Origin: a bacterium
GTDB lineage: Bacteria > Oederibacteriota > Muellerivitia > Muellerivitales > Muellerivitaceae
Length of the DNA: 64,000 nt
Reading direction: 5' to 3'
Assembly (NCBI GenBank): GCA_035549195.1
Contig: DASZRK010000017.1
Coordinates: forward strand, 124,001 to 188,000
The notes beneath the pieces were generated by a model. The model saw only the letters and a list, made by a program, of their open reading frames with translations, was not told the DNA's origin and made no database searches. Position 1 is the stretch's first letter. Each line of letters opens with the position of its first letter. The position numbers and the translations under genes are program-made. Shown piece after piece: positions 18,705-27,646 of the stretch.

Positions 18705-19233
18705 GGGAATGCTCCGCCGGGCCTTCGGTCCGGAAGGCCGCCAGCAAGGCCCCTAATAAGGAAAGACCCGCCGCCCAGGAAAGCCAAAAGACACCCTTCC
18801 ACCGGGCCTCCAGCGGATCCACCCACCGGGCGAGGGCCTCATGGTCCAGGAAATTGCTGCCTTGGGCCAACTCCACCAGGCCCAGTCCCAACGCAACACC
18901 GGTGCCCAGCGTCAGCAGGAGTCCGGCCACGCCCCGGTGCCCCTTCGGGTCCAGGAGCAGCACCACCCAGCCGGCGATCCCGAAGAGGACCGAGGCGGCG
19001 GCCAGGTCGAAGCCCCGGTAATCGCCCAGGACGGCCATGCGGGGAGAGGCGATGCGGGTCTCGGACAGGGAATCTTTTTCATAACGGGGCATCAAATGGC
19101 CGGGAGGCGGATCGAGGGGGACCCGGGAGAAAGCGTCCAGGAGGGCCAGGGCCAGTAGGACGCCCAGGAACGGCAGGATTTTCTTCAAAAGAGCGCCTCT
19201 TCGCGATTGGGGCTGGGGTGACGGATGCCTCAT
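18697..19233 (-). CDS. MbhE/MrpB-like membrane subunit
   Basis: About 178 aa, five predicted helices. The segment RYEKDSLSETRIASPRMAVLGDYRGFDLAAASVLFGIAGWVVLLL resembles the MbhE/MrpB junction, where family members read ETG..N.VTAILLDYR.FDTLGE..VLF. It begins a three-gene unit with the C- and D-like subunits. The start is uncertain: ATG at 19233 lacks a ribosome site, TTG at 19188 has AGAGG 7 bases upstream; starts farther upstream would collide with the divergent glycosyltransferase. No MrpA, EFG or hydrogenase/quinone module is nearby. Confidence 0.55.
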   Translation of the reverse strand: MRHPSPQPQSRRGALLKKILPFLGVLLALALLDAFSRVPLDPPPGHLMPRYEKDSLSETRIASPRMAVLGDYRGFDLAAASVLFGIAGWVVLLLDPKGHRGVAGLLLTLGTGVALGLGLVELAQGSNFLDHEALARWVDPLEARWKGVFWLSWAAGLSLLGALLAAFRTEGPAEHSRD

Positions 19234-19282
19234 AATACAAGGAGAACGAACGGGTTCATCCGGAAAACGGAACGGAGAAAAT

Positions 19283-21415
19283 TTGGCCAACTCCCCAGCC
19301 AACGCCATCCCTTTTTTCATCGCGCTTTTCCTGGCCGCCCTGGGCCAGGCCGCCTTGGCCCTTGGGCCTTCCTTCCTGGGACTCTGCGTGGGCCTCTTGG
19401 GTTACGCGGCGGCCCTGGCGACCCTTTCCCACGCGTCCTCCGAGCCGAAAGCCGCCCCGGCGATCCCCCTGCGCTGGGAGGTCCTGGGCTTCCTGCTGGT
19501 CCTGGGGCTGGCCTTTTTCTTCCGGGTCTTCCGCATCGATTCCGTCCCGGCGGGGATGCATACGGACCAGGGCCTGACCGGGGTCTGCGCCCTTCGCATC
19601 CTGCACGAAGGATGGCGGCCCTTCGGGGAGGTCTTCGATTACGAGGTGCCCGAGGTCCTTCTTTTCTACCAACTGGCCGGGTGGTTCGGGCTGGCGGGAT
19701 CCTCCCTTTTCTCCTTCCATCTTTTCTTCATCCTGCTTTCCCTGACTTCCTTTCCCTTCATTTACTGGACGGTCCGGCAATGGGCCGGGCCCCGCACCGC
19801 CCTGCTCTCCCTCTTCGTGCTGGCGGTGATGCGGTGGAATTGGACCATGACCCGCAACGGTTACCCCAGCATCCAGGTCCCTTTCTATCTCTTCGGCGCC
19901 CTGGCCTTCTGGACCTATGGCCTGCGCCGGGACAAGCGTTGGGCCTTTTACCTTTCCGCCCTTTTCGTCGGGGCCGGGTTCTACACCTACCAGGCCTTCA
20001 AGATCGTCCCCTTCCTCATGCTGGCTTACGCGGCGGACGAATGGCTCCACCAAAAAAAGCGGGACCCCCAACCCTTCCTGCGCTATTTCCTGTTGGTGCT
20101 CATCCTTTGCGCGCCCCTTTTGGCGGTCATGGCCCAAAAGAAGCAGTTGGGTTTCCGGGAAAAGGCCCTTTTCCTGGGCACGGCCCTGGTGGAAGAGCGG
20201 AGCTTGAAACCCCTTGGGGACGTTTGGGCCGGTACGGCCCTCATGTTCAACCGCGCCGGGGACCCGAACCCCCGCCACAACATCCCGGACCGCCGGATGC
20301 TGGATGATGTCACGGGGGTCCTTTTCATCCTGGGGCTGGGACTGGCCTGGCGGAGGCGCCGGGAACCGGGCTTTTTCTATCCGCTCGCCGGCGCCGGGGC
20401 GATGCTGCTGACGAACCTCCTCACCACCGACCCCGCCCACGCCAACCGGCTGGTCTCCCTCACGCCCTTCGTGGCCTTCTTCGCGGGCGTCATGCTCGAT
20501 CGGACCTTCGAGGCCGCGGGGGCCCTGTTCAAGAAACCCAGTGTGCCCGCCCTGCTCCTGGCGAACCTGATGGCCCTCATGACCGCCCAGAACGTTCACA
20601 CCTATTTCGTGCGGCAGGCCCGGGATCCGGCCTGCCTGGACGCCTTCGGGCCCGCGCAGAACTTCATCGGCCAAAGCATCCTGAAAGCGGAACGGAACGC
20701 GCCCGGCAGGGACCGTTACTTCATCCCCTCTTCTTTTTACGGGAACCATACCGTCGCCTTCCTGACCTACCCCATGAAGGATGCGGTCCATCCTTTCCAT
20801 CTGGCGGATTGGATCTCGGGAAAGGCCCCGACCGAAAGACCTTCCCTGCTCTTCCTCGAGGGCGGGAAGAAGGGCGTCGTCGACCTGCTCGAGATGGTCC
20901 ATCCGGGCCTCTCGGCCGCCCCTTACCGGGACAGCGCCGGGCATGCCCTGCTTTATATCGGTTATATCCAACCGGCCGGCCCGAAGGGGCCGGTCCCCTG
21001 GACGAGGGGTCTCCAGGGGGTCTACTTCAACGGGGCGGATTGGAAAGGCAAGCCCACGGCCATTCAAAGGGACCCGCTCCTCAATTTCACTTCCAAGTTC
21101 GATTTCCCCTTCACCCAGGGCCCGCCCTTTCGGGTCCGCTGGACGGGGGAATTGAGGATCGACCAGGCGGGGGATTACCAGTTCCAGGCCCTGGCGACCG
21201 ACCAGGTCCGATTATGGCTGGATGGGAAAGCGGTCCAAGGGGGGCAAGGGACCCGTTTGGGGAAGGGCTCCCATTCCTTGCGGCTGGAGCTCGAGAAGGA
21301 TTCGGGGGATCAACTGGCCTTGACGCTCATCTGGAAGAGGCCCGGCACGGACAAATGGCAGGTGGTCCCCGCCACGGCCTTCGGGAAGGTCCCGCTCAGG
21401 GTTTCTTCCCGCTGA
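19283..21415 (+). CDS. GT39-type membrane glycosyltransferase fused to C-terminal PA14 domain
   Basis: 710 aa. Residues ~1-430 are a multi-helix GT-C enzyme; the first periplasmic loop has IDSVPAGMHTDQGLTGVCALRIL and FGEVFDYEVPEVLLFYQLAGW, with the acidic residues expected in PMT/ArnT-like transferases. After a soluble ~150-residue stretch, residues ~575-700 form a PA14-like beta-barrel (GVYFNGADWKGKP, FRVRWTGELRIDQAGDYQF, DQVRLWLDGKAV, SHSLRLELEK), a carbohydrate-binding module. It probably glycosylates an envelope substrate and holds glycan through PA14. TTG at 19283 is preceded by GGAG. Confidence 0.82.
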   Translation: MANSPANAIPFFIALFLAALGQAALALGPSFLGLCVGLLGYAAALATLSHASSEPKAAPAIPLRWEVLGFLLVLGLAFFFRVFRIDSVPAGMHTDQGLTGVCALRILHEGWRPFGEVFDYEVPEVLLFYQLAGWFGLAGSSLFSFHLFFILLSLTSFPFIYWTVRQWAGPRTALLSLFVLAVMRWNWTMTRNGYPSIQVPFYLFGALAFWTYGLRRDKRWAFYLSALFVGAGFYTYQAFKIVPFLMLAYAADEWLHQKKRDPQPFLRYFLLVLILCAPLLAVMAQKKQLGFREKALFLGTALVEERSLKPLGDVWAGTALMFNRAGDPNPRHNIPDRRMLDDVTGVLFILGLGLAWRRRREPGFFYPLAGAGAMLLTNLLTTDPAHANRLVSLTPFVAFFAGVMLDRTFEAAGALFKKPSVPALLLANLMALMTAQNVHTYFVRQARDPACLDAFGPAQNFIGQSILKAERNAPGRDRYFIPSSFYGNHTVAFLTYPMKDAVHPFHLADWISGKAPTERPSLLFLEGGKKGVVDLLEMVHPGLSAAPYRDSAGHALLYIGYIQPAGPKGPVPWTRGLQGVYFNGADWKGKPTAIQRDPLLNFTSKFDFPFTQGPPFRVRWTGELRIDQAGDYQFQALATDQVRLWLDGKAVQGGQGTRLGKGSHSLRLELEKDSGDQLALTLIWKRPGTDKWQVVPATAFGKVPLRVSSR

Positions 21416-21497
21416 CGATCCGGCAACTATAGGTCATTCGGGTCCATTTTTTTCTTCGAGCCCTTGGTGCGCGGCGAAAATGTTCTTCTTGGGGGAT

Positions 21498-22157
21498 CTA
21501 TTCGCTCCAACCTTCCGCCCCGACGAGCGGCACAAAACGCACCTTATAAAGGACCTTCTCCTGGATGTGGCCGGCGGCGTTCTTGTGGACCCGGATGAGG
21601 TCCTGTTCCTCCCGGCCGCCCACGGGAACGACCAGGTTCCCGCCCGGCTTCAATTGGGCGACGAGCGAAGCGGGGACCTTGGGCGCGGCGGCCGCCACCA
21701 GGATGGAATCGAAGGGCGCGGCTTCCGGCCATCCCAAACTGCCGTCCCCCGCCCGCATCTGGACCTCCCCCAGGTTGAGCTGCTTCAACCGGGCCTGCGC
21801 CTGTTCCAAAAGGCGCGGATCCTTCTCCACGCCATAGACCTCTTTCACGATGCGCCGAAGCACCGCGATGGAATAGCCGCTCCCCACCCCCACCTCCAGC
21901 ACCCGGTGGGAGGGATCGGGTTCGATGAGCTCGATCATGGAGGCGACGATGTAAGGTTGACTGATGGTCTGGCCGCCGCCGATGGGAAGGGGCCCGTCGT
22001 CGTAGGCCTTGGTCTGTTGGGTTTCGGAGAGGAAGAAATGGCGGGGTACGTCCAGCATGGCCTGGAGCACCCAGGGATTATGGATGCCGCGTTTCTCCAG
22101 TTGGTCGCGCACCATCACATGGCGTTCGGCCAGACGGCTGATCTCCCTGGCGTCCAT
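21498..22157 (-). CDS. pcm: Protein-L-isoaspartate O-methyltransferase
   Basis: 219 aa. It methylates isoaspartyl residues in damaged proteins using S-adenosylmethionine. Visible family marks are RHFFLSETQQTKAYDDGPLPIGGGQTISQPYIVASM (substrate pocket, ~35-70), the SAM motif VLEVGVGSGYSIAVL (~88-102), GVEKDPRLLEQA, AGDGSLGWPEAAPFDSILVAAAAP and LKPGGNLVVPVG. GGGAGA lies 6-7 bases before ATG at 22157. A TATAAT hexamer sits 45 bases upstream and a strong hairpin separates it from the RND gene, so it is probably its own unit. Confidence 0.95.
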   Translation of the reverse strand: MDAREISRLAERHVMVRDQLEKRGIHNPWVLQAMLDVPRHFFLSETQQTKAYDDGPLPIGGGQTISQPYIVASMIELIEPDPSHRVLEVGVGSGYSIAVLRRIVKEVYGVEKDPRLLEQAQARLKQLNLGEVQMRAGDGSLGWPEAAPFDSILVAAAAPKVPASLVAQLKPGGNLVVPVGGREEQDLIRVHKNAAGHIQEKVLYKVRFVPLVGAEGWSE

Positions 22158-22165
22158 AAGGAAGT

Positions 22166-22200
22166 CTCCCGCCCGGCCCCTCGGGGGCCGGGAACGGGAG
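22166..22200. terminator. GC-rich hairpin between the RND gene and pcm
   Basis: CCCGGCCCC (22172-22180), loop TCG, GGGGCCGGG (22184-22192) form a perfect 9-bp stem, extended by CTCCCG and CGGGAG on the outside with a 2-base bulge. It follows the stop of the leftward RND gene but has no T-run, so it may be an mRNA-stabilising or weak Rho-independent structure. Confidence 0.45.
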
Positions 22201-22201
22201 C

Positions 22202-22207
22202 ATTATA
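22202..22207 (-). promoter_or_regulatory. Putative -10 element (TATAAT) of pcm
   Basis: Exact TATAAT on the minus strand, 44 bases before the pcm ATG. No good -35 is seen at 16-18 bases, so the element is supported only by the consensus hexamer and its position. Confidence 0.35.
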
Positions 22208-22216
22208 AGGACCTCC

Positions 22217-25200
22217 TCAGGCCTTTGCCTTCACGGCTTTCCCCGCTTTGGCCTGTGTTTTCGGGTCCGTCCCGAAAAGGCGCCGTAGCCAGAGCCGGAA
22301 ATCGTCCACATAACCGTAGACCGAGGGCACCACCAGCAACGTGAGGAAGAGCGAGCTCAAGAGCCCGCCGATGACCGCCACGCCCATGGACTGGCGGAAC
22401 TTGGCCACCTCGGTCAGGGCCAGGGCTGTGGGCAGCATCCCCACGATGAGGGCCAGGGTGGTCATGAGGATGGGACGCAGCCGGATGACCCCCGCCCGCC
22501 GGATGGCTTCGTTGCGGGGGATGCCCTTGCGTTCCATCTGCACCGTGTAGTCCACCAACAGGATGGCGTTCTTGGTGACGAGCCCCATGAGCATGACCAT
22601 GGAGATCATGCTGAAGATGTTCATGGTCTGGTGGGTGAGCGCCATGAGGACGAAGGCCCCCACGATGGCCAGCGGGATCGAGACCATGATGGTCACGGGC
22701 AGGATGGGCGACTCGTAGAGGCTCGCCAGGATCATGTAGGTGAAGAGGAGGGCCAGGCCCACCGCGATGAGCATGCTGGCCATCAGGTCCTGCATGTCCT
22801 CGGACTGGCCGATGAAGCTATAGCTGACCCCCGTGGGCAGGTCCATGGCCTTGACCATCTTCTCGGCGTCGTTGCGGATGGACTGGAGGGCGCCGCCCTT
22901 GCCCAGCTGGCCCGAGATCATGATGTAGCGCTGGCGGTTGAGCCGGTTGATCTTGCTGGGCCCCTCGGTCGTGACCGGTTGCGCGATGTCCGACAGGCGG
23001 ATCAGCCGGTGGTTGGTGTTGGGCACCCAGACGTCGTAGAAATCCTTCTGGAGGTTGCGCTGGTCCTCCTGATCGCGGACCCGGATGTCGTATTCCAGGC
23101 CGTTCTCCCGGAACTTGGCGGGCACGTTGCCCTCGATCTGGGTGCGAAGCTCATTGCCCGCCTCGATGCCCAGCACGCCCAATTGCCGGCACTTGACCGG
23201 GTCCAGCACCGCTTGGAACTCGGCCTTGCCGCCGTCGTAGTTGGTGGTGATGTCGGTCAGGCCCGGGATCGACTTCATCTGTTCCTTGAGCTTGTCGGCC
23301 AGGGGTTCCAGCGTCTGGTAGTCCTCCCCCGCCAGGACCAGGTTGAAGGGCGCCTGGTTGGCCACCAGGTCGCGGTCCGCCACCTGGGGCTGGAGCTCGT
23401 CGTGATAGGGTTCCAATTCCTTACGGACCAGGTCCTTCATGTCCGAAGTGGTGAGCTTGCGGGTCTGCCAGGGGGTCAACTTGGCGTAGATGGTGCTGGT
23501 ATTATCGTTCCCCTGGGTATCGCCGATGACCTCGCTGGTCAGGGCGATCTCCTTGTGTTTGTGGATGATGGCGCTGATCTTCTCGGTCTTGTCCCGCATG
23601 GTGTCCAGGGCGGTGTTGGGGGCCGCTTTGAGGCTGACCAGGAATTCCCCGTTGTCCCCGTTGGGCAGGAAGGTGAAGGGCACGAACTTGACCCCGATGA
23701 AAAGGCTCACGAAGAAGATGACCAAGGCCGCCAATAGGACGATCCCCCGGTTGCTGAGGAAGGCCTTTCCCTTCTCGGCGACCGACCAGGTGATGAGCCT
23801 TTCATATTGCTTCTCCAGGAAGGTCTGGAAATTGTCGAACCAATGGAGGATGCCGGCGGGCCGCACGTGCTTTCCCCCCTTCGCCTTGCCCCAATAGGCC
23901 GACAACATGGGTCCCATGACCATGGCCTCGAAGAGCGAGACCCCCATGGCGAAACAGACCGTCATGCCGAACTGGCGGAAGAACTGTCCGACCGTGCCCT
24001 TGAGGAACGCGATGGGCAGGAAGACCGCGATGACGACCGAGGTGGTGGCCACCACCGCCATGGCCACTTCCAGGGTCCCGTTCAAGGCCGCCTTCTTGGG
24101 CTCCTCCCCCTCCTCCATATGGCGCCAGATGTTCTCCCGCACCACGATGGCGTCGTCGATCAGGAGCCCCACCGCCAGCGACAGGGCCAGGAGGGTCATG
24201 AGGTTCAGGGTGAAGCCCATGCCGTTCATCAGGATGAAGGCGCCCAGGAGCGACACCGGGAGCGAGGTGATGGTGATGAGGGTCGAGCGGACGGACCCCA
24301 GGAAGAAGAAGACCACCAGCACCGTCAGGGTGATGCCGATGGCGATGGTGTTGCGCACGTCCTCCAGGTTGAGGCGCACGAACTTGGCGTCGTCCCGCAC
24401 CAGGGAGATCGCCGGGTTCCCCGGATGGGTCTTGAGCACGGCGTTGATGTGGCCCATGGCCTTGAGGACCCCGTCCACCACCGCCACCGTATTGGCCTTC
24501 GATTGCTTGTGGATATTGAGAAAAAGGGAGGCCTTCCCGTTGAGGGAACTGTAGTTCTGGGCGTCCTCGGTGGTATCCAGAACCCGGCCGATCTTGTCGA
24601 CCGTGATGGGCACGTCCGACCCCAGGAAGTTGACCACCGTGTGCTTGAGGCGCTCCAGGTCGTTGTATTCCCCCACCGACCGGAAAAGGGTGTTCTGGCC
24701 GCCGGTCTCGTATTTGCCCACGGGCACGTTCTGGCCGTTGAGGCCGATGTTGTTGGCCACCGAGCTGGCGCTGATGCGGTAGGCGTTCAGGCGGTGCCGG
24801 TCCAGTTCCACGCGGATCTCCCGCTTGGAACCCCCGAAGATGTCCACCACGCCCACCCCGTCCACCTGGGACAGTTGGGGCTTGATGACCTGGTCCGCCA
24901 GGTCATAGGCCTGGTAGGCCGGAAGGGTCGAATCGAGCGCCACGATCATGACCGGCTGGTCCGAGGGGTCCAGGCGCTGGATGACCGGCTCGTCGATGTC
25001 CTTGGGCAGCCGGGGCCGCACGAAGGACAGGCGGTCGCGGACCCGCTGTTCGGCGTCCTTGCTGTCCGTTTCCAGGGTGAACTGCACGGTCACCACCGAG
25101 AAGCCCTCCTGGTTGACCGAATAGACCTTCTTCACGCCCTCCAGGGTGGAGAACTGCTCCTCCATGGGTTTGGAGATCAGGTTCTCGATCTCTTCGGGTG

Positions 25201-25363
25201 CCGCCCCCTTGTAGGGCGTGGTCACGGACACGAAGGGGAAACTGACGTCGGGGAACAGGTCCACCCCCAGGGCCTGGGAGGCCATATAACCCAGGACCAT
25301 GATGAGGATGACGATACAGCTCATGAAGACCGGCCGCTCGATGGCGAGTTTGGGGAGGTTCAT
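22217..25363 (-). CDS. RND family efflux transporter permease (HAE1 type)
   Basis: 1048 aa, the usual length for AcrB-like pumps, with 12 helices and two large periplasmic domains. It starts MNLPKLAIERPVFMSCIVILIMVLGYMA and has LFPDVSFPFVSVTTPYKGAAPEEIE. The helix-4 proton-relay pair is in LALSLAVGLLIDDAIVVREN; the second half shows FSMISMVMLMGLVTKNAILLVDYT and RLRPILMTTLALIVGMLP. It pumps hydrophobic or amphipathic compounds out with proton influx. The TolC-like gene lies 3 bases upstream; AAGGA precedes its ATG. No periplasmic adaptor gene is in this cluster. Confidence 0.95.
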   Translation of the reverse strand: MNLPKLAIERPVFMSCIVILIMVLGYMASQALGVDLFPDVSFPFVSVTTPYKGAAPEEIENLISKPMEEQFSTLEGVKKVYSVNQEGFSVVTVQFTLETDSKDAEQRVRDRLSFVRPRLPKDIDEPVIQRLDPSDQPVMIVALDSTLPAYQAYDLADQVIKPQLSQVDGVGVVDIFGGSKREIRVELDRHRLNAYRISASSVANNIGLNGQNVPVGKYETGGQNTLFRSVGEYNDLERLKHTVVNFLGSDVPITVDKIGRVLDTTEDAQNYSSLNGKASLFLNIHKQSKANTVAVVDGVLKAMGHINAVLKTHPGNPAISLVRDDAKFVRLNLEDVRNTIAIGITLTVLVVFFFLGSVRSTLITITSLPVSLLGAFILMNGMGFTLNLMTLLALSLAVGLLIDDAIVVRENIWRHMEEGEEPKKAALNGTLEVAMAVVATTSVVIAVFLPIAFLKGTVGQFFRQFGMTVCFAMGVSLFEAMVMGPMLSAYWGKAKGGKHVRPAGILHWFDNFQTFLEKQYERLITWSVAEKGKAFLSNRGIVLLAALVIFFVSLFIGVKFVPFTFLPNGDNGEFLVSLKAAPNTALDTMRDKTEKISAIIHKHKEIALTSEVIGDTQGNDNTSTIYAKLTPWQTRKLTTSDMKDLVRKELEPYHDELQPQVADRDLVANQAPFNLVLAGEDYQTLEPLADKLKEQMKSIPGLTDITTNYDGGKAEFQAVLDPVKCRQLGVLGIEAGNELRTQIEGNVPAKFRENGLEYDIRVRDQEDQRNLQKDFYDVWVPNTNHRLIRLSDIAQPVTTEGPSKINRLNRQRYIMISGQLGKGGALQSIRNDAEKMVKAMDLPTGVSYSFIGQSEDMQDLMASMLIAVGLALLFTYMILASLYESPILPVTIMVSIPLAIVGAFVLMALTHQTMNIFSMISMVMLMGLVTKNAILLVDYTVQMERKGIPRNEAIRRAGVIRLRPILMTTLALIVGMLPTALALTEVAKFRQSMGVAVIGGLLSSLFLTLLVVPSVYGYVDDFRLWLRRLFGTDPKTQAKAGKAVKAKA

Positions 25364-25366
25364 GGA

Positions 25367-26827
25367 TCAGTCCTTTCCGGAGGCATCGGGTTCGGTCGTC
25401 AACCACCACTGGGCCTGGGCTAGGTAGGACAGCTTTTCCAGGACCAGGGAAAGGCGGTTCAAGCGGGCCAGCGAATAATCGTTCTCGAAGGATAGGAGCT
25501 GGAATTGGGTGGTGCGGCCCAGTTCCAGGCGGGTCTTCTCCTGGTCGGCCTTGTCCTTCTGGATGGACTCGATCTGGGCGGCCATCTCGAGCCGCTTGTC
25601 CACGTCCGTGAGGTGGTGCCGGAGGTCCTGCCATTGCTGGCCAACCTCGGCCTTCTTGTCCTCCAGGGCCAATTGGGCGCTCTTGTAGTTCAGTTCATAA
25701 CCGTCGGCGGTCCTTTGGGCCGTGAAGACGTCCAGGGAAAGGTTGAACTGGGCGCCCAGGGTCCAGACCGGGTGATCGGTGCCGAAGGCCATGTCGTTGG
25801 CCGGGCCCCATTGGGACCCCAGGCCGTTGCCCTGGTAGGAGGCCAGGAGCGTGATGTCCGGCAGGATGTTCTGGTAGGCCTCGTCGAAGACCGCCTTCTG
25901 CTGCAGGGCGGTCGATTCGGTGGCGCGCAGGTCCATCCGGGCCGCCGGATCCTCCGGGACCTCCACCTTCATACCGGCCAGAGAATCCTCGAGCGATCCG
26001 AGTTTTTCCGGCACCTGGTCCTCGGGGACGTTCCGGTAACGGTTGAACTCCAGCCGGGCGGACCTTTCGTCCTCCTGGGCCGTCTCCAGGTCCAGTTCCG
26101 CCACACGCACCGAGGCTTCGGCCTGGAGCGCGTCCGGCGGATCGGCCAGGTTGCGGGCGACCCGGCGCTTGGTCCACTCCCAGATCTTCTGGCTGCGCTC
26201 CAGCGTGTTCTGGCGGATGGCCAGGGTCTCCCGGGCCAGCGCCAAACGCCAATAGGCCACCTTGGCGTTGAAGAGGACCTGCTCCCTTTGGAAGACCGCG
26301 CCTTGGGAAGCCGACTCCAATTGGTATTGGACCTTCTTCGCTCCCGCGTGGGTCTGCGTGCCCAGGAAATCCTTCACCAAGGGCATGGAGAGGGACGCCA
26401 CCGGCGCGGCCTGGAAATATTCGGGGTAGTAGTTGGGCAGGCTTCCCAGGAAGGCCAGGGCGGAGGACGGGAATTCCAGGTTCACGTTGGTCACCGCGTA
26501 GCCCAGGGAGATGGAAGGCCCGAAGGGAAGCTTATCGGACAGGGACGCGATGAAACTGTCGCCCAGGGTGCTGGTGGGATAGAAGGGGTTGTTCGGCTGG
26601 AGCTGGTAATTGCTCTGGTGACCGTAGCTCAATCCCAGTTGGGGGGAGTAGAGGAGGTCCTGCTGGTGGGACTGTTTCTCATAGCCTTCCACCGAAGCCT
26701 GGGCGGCGCGGTAGGCCGGGCCCTTGGCCTTGACCTGCCCCAGGTAATCGTCCAAGACCAACTTATCCTGCGCGAAGGCCGCCTGGGCCAGGATGAAAAG
26801 GACCGCCACGGCATGGAACCGAGACAT
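25367..26827 (-). CDS. TolC-family outer membrane efflux protein
   Basis: About 486 aa. A signal peptide (MSRFHAVAVLFILAQAAFA) precedes two repeats of the OEP fold with long helical hairpins: DYLGQVKAKGPAYRAAQASVEGYEK near the N-terminus and ELNYKSAQLALEDKKAEVGQQWQDL, QAQWWLTTEP at the end. It would form a trimeric channel through the outer membrane. ATG at 26827 is chosen because GGGAGG lies 6 bases upstream and it starts the signal peptide; the frame extends to 26869, overlapping the tetR stop. It is the middle gene of tetR-tolC-RND. Confidence 0.9.
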   Translation of the reverse strand: MSRFHAVAVLFILAQAAFAQDKLVLDDYLGQVKAKGPAYRAAQASVEGYEKQSHQQDLLYSPQLGLSYGHQSNYQLQPNNPFYPTSTLGDSFIASLSDKLPFGPSISLGYAVTNVNLEFPSSALAFLGSLPNYYPEYFQAAPVASLSMPLVKDFLGTQTHAGAKKVQYQLESASQGAVFQREQVLFNAKVAYWRLALARETLAIRQNTLERSQKIWEWTKRRVARNLADPPDALQAEASVRVAELDLETAQEDERSARLEFNRYRNVPEDQVPEKLGSLEDSLAGMKVEVPEDPAARMDLRATESTALQQKAVFDEAYQNILPDITLLASYQGNGLGSQWGPANDMAFGTDHPVWTLGAQFNLSLDVFTAQRTADGYELNYKSAQLALEDKKAEVGQQWQDLRHHLTDVDKRLEMAAQIESIQKDKADQEKTRLELGRTTQFQLLSFENDYSLARLNRLSLVLEKLSYLAQAQWWLTTEPDASGKD

Positions 26828-26865
26828 AACCGACCTCCCTTGTTGGACCGTCGAAAAAAGAAAAG

Positions 26866-27474
26866 TCATCCGTTCAACACCGCGGCGGCGTAGGTCTTGG
26901 ACAGCCGCCGCACGAAGGTTTCGTCATCCCCCAAAAGCTCCGACAGGCTCCCCACCATCTTGCTGTTCCAGTTGTAGTGGATGAGACCGGCCATGAACTG
27001 GAAGAAGAGCAGTTTCAACTCCCGCTCGTCCTTACGGCCCTTCACGAAGGGGGCCAGCACCTCCCGGGCGCCCCGGGTGATGTTCTCCACCACGAAATCC
27101 ATGTAATACTTCTTCATCTCCGGGTTCTTCATGGTCTCCGAGAGCAGGATCTTCATCAGTTCCAGGTTCTCGGGCTTGTCCATGTGCTCCAGATGGCTTT
27201 TGCCGATCTGGTAGAAACACTCCTCGAGATTGGCGGGCATCGGCCCCCGGCTCATGTCCACGATCTCGGCGTTGCGGCAGGCGAGGATCTCCTTGAGGAT
27301 CTCCTCCTTGCTTCGGAAGTAGTGGTAAAGGGTGGCCTTGGTCACCTGGCAGGCGTTCGCCATCTGGGACATGCTGGTTTCCTTCACCCCTTGGGAGGCG
27401 AAGAGCTGGCGGGCCTTGGCGAGCAGGCACATGCGTTGGGTCTGATGCTTTTCTTCGTTGATCTTGTTGACCAT
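26866..27474 (-). CDS. TetR/AcrR-family transcriptional repressor
   Basis: 202 aa. The N-terminal helix-turn-helix is clear: AKARQLFASQGVKETSMSQMANACQVTKATLYHYFRSKEEILKEIL (~18-63). The ligand-binding part is alpha-helical and variable. The C-terminus ends RRLSKTYAAAVLNG. It is the first gene of the efflux operon, and an imperfect 14-bp palindrome sits 14 bases upstream of its ATG, so it most likely represses its own operon until an effluxed compound binds. Confidence 0.92.
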   Translation of the reverse strand: MVNKINEEKHQTQRMCLLAKARQLFASQGVKETSMSQMANACQVTKATLYHYFRSKEEILKEILACRNAEIVDMSRGPMPANLEECFYQIGKSHLEHMDKPENLELMKILLSETMKNPEMKKYYMDFVVENITRGAREVLAPFVKGRKDERELKLLFFQFMAGLIHYNWNSKMVGSLSELLGDDETFVRRLSKTYAAAVLNG

Positions 27475-27487
27475 GGGGCATTAACCT

Positions 27488-27501
27488 ACCAACCGGTCGG
27501 T
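27488..27501. promoter_or_regulatory. TetR-type operator palindrome
   Basis: ACCAACCGGTCGGT is a 14-base near-perfect palindrome (ACC-R-ACCGGT-Y-GGT) immediately upstream of the tetR-like gene. The ACCGACCGGT type of site is well known for AcrR/TetR-like regulators of efflux genes. It would overlap the promoter of the leftward operon and allow autoregulation. Confidence 0.65.
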
Positions 27502-27646
27502 CAATAATCAAGCCCTATTCCCTTTCTCGATCAAGGTGTACGAGGTAACCTCAAGGGGTCTTGGGTAGGCAACTCCCCGGTCGCCAGGCCCGTCTTATAA
27601 GAGGTGGGCGCGATCGGAACGACCCACCCATTCAAGGAGGATGAGG

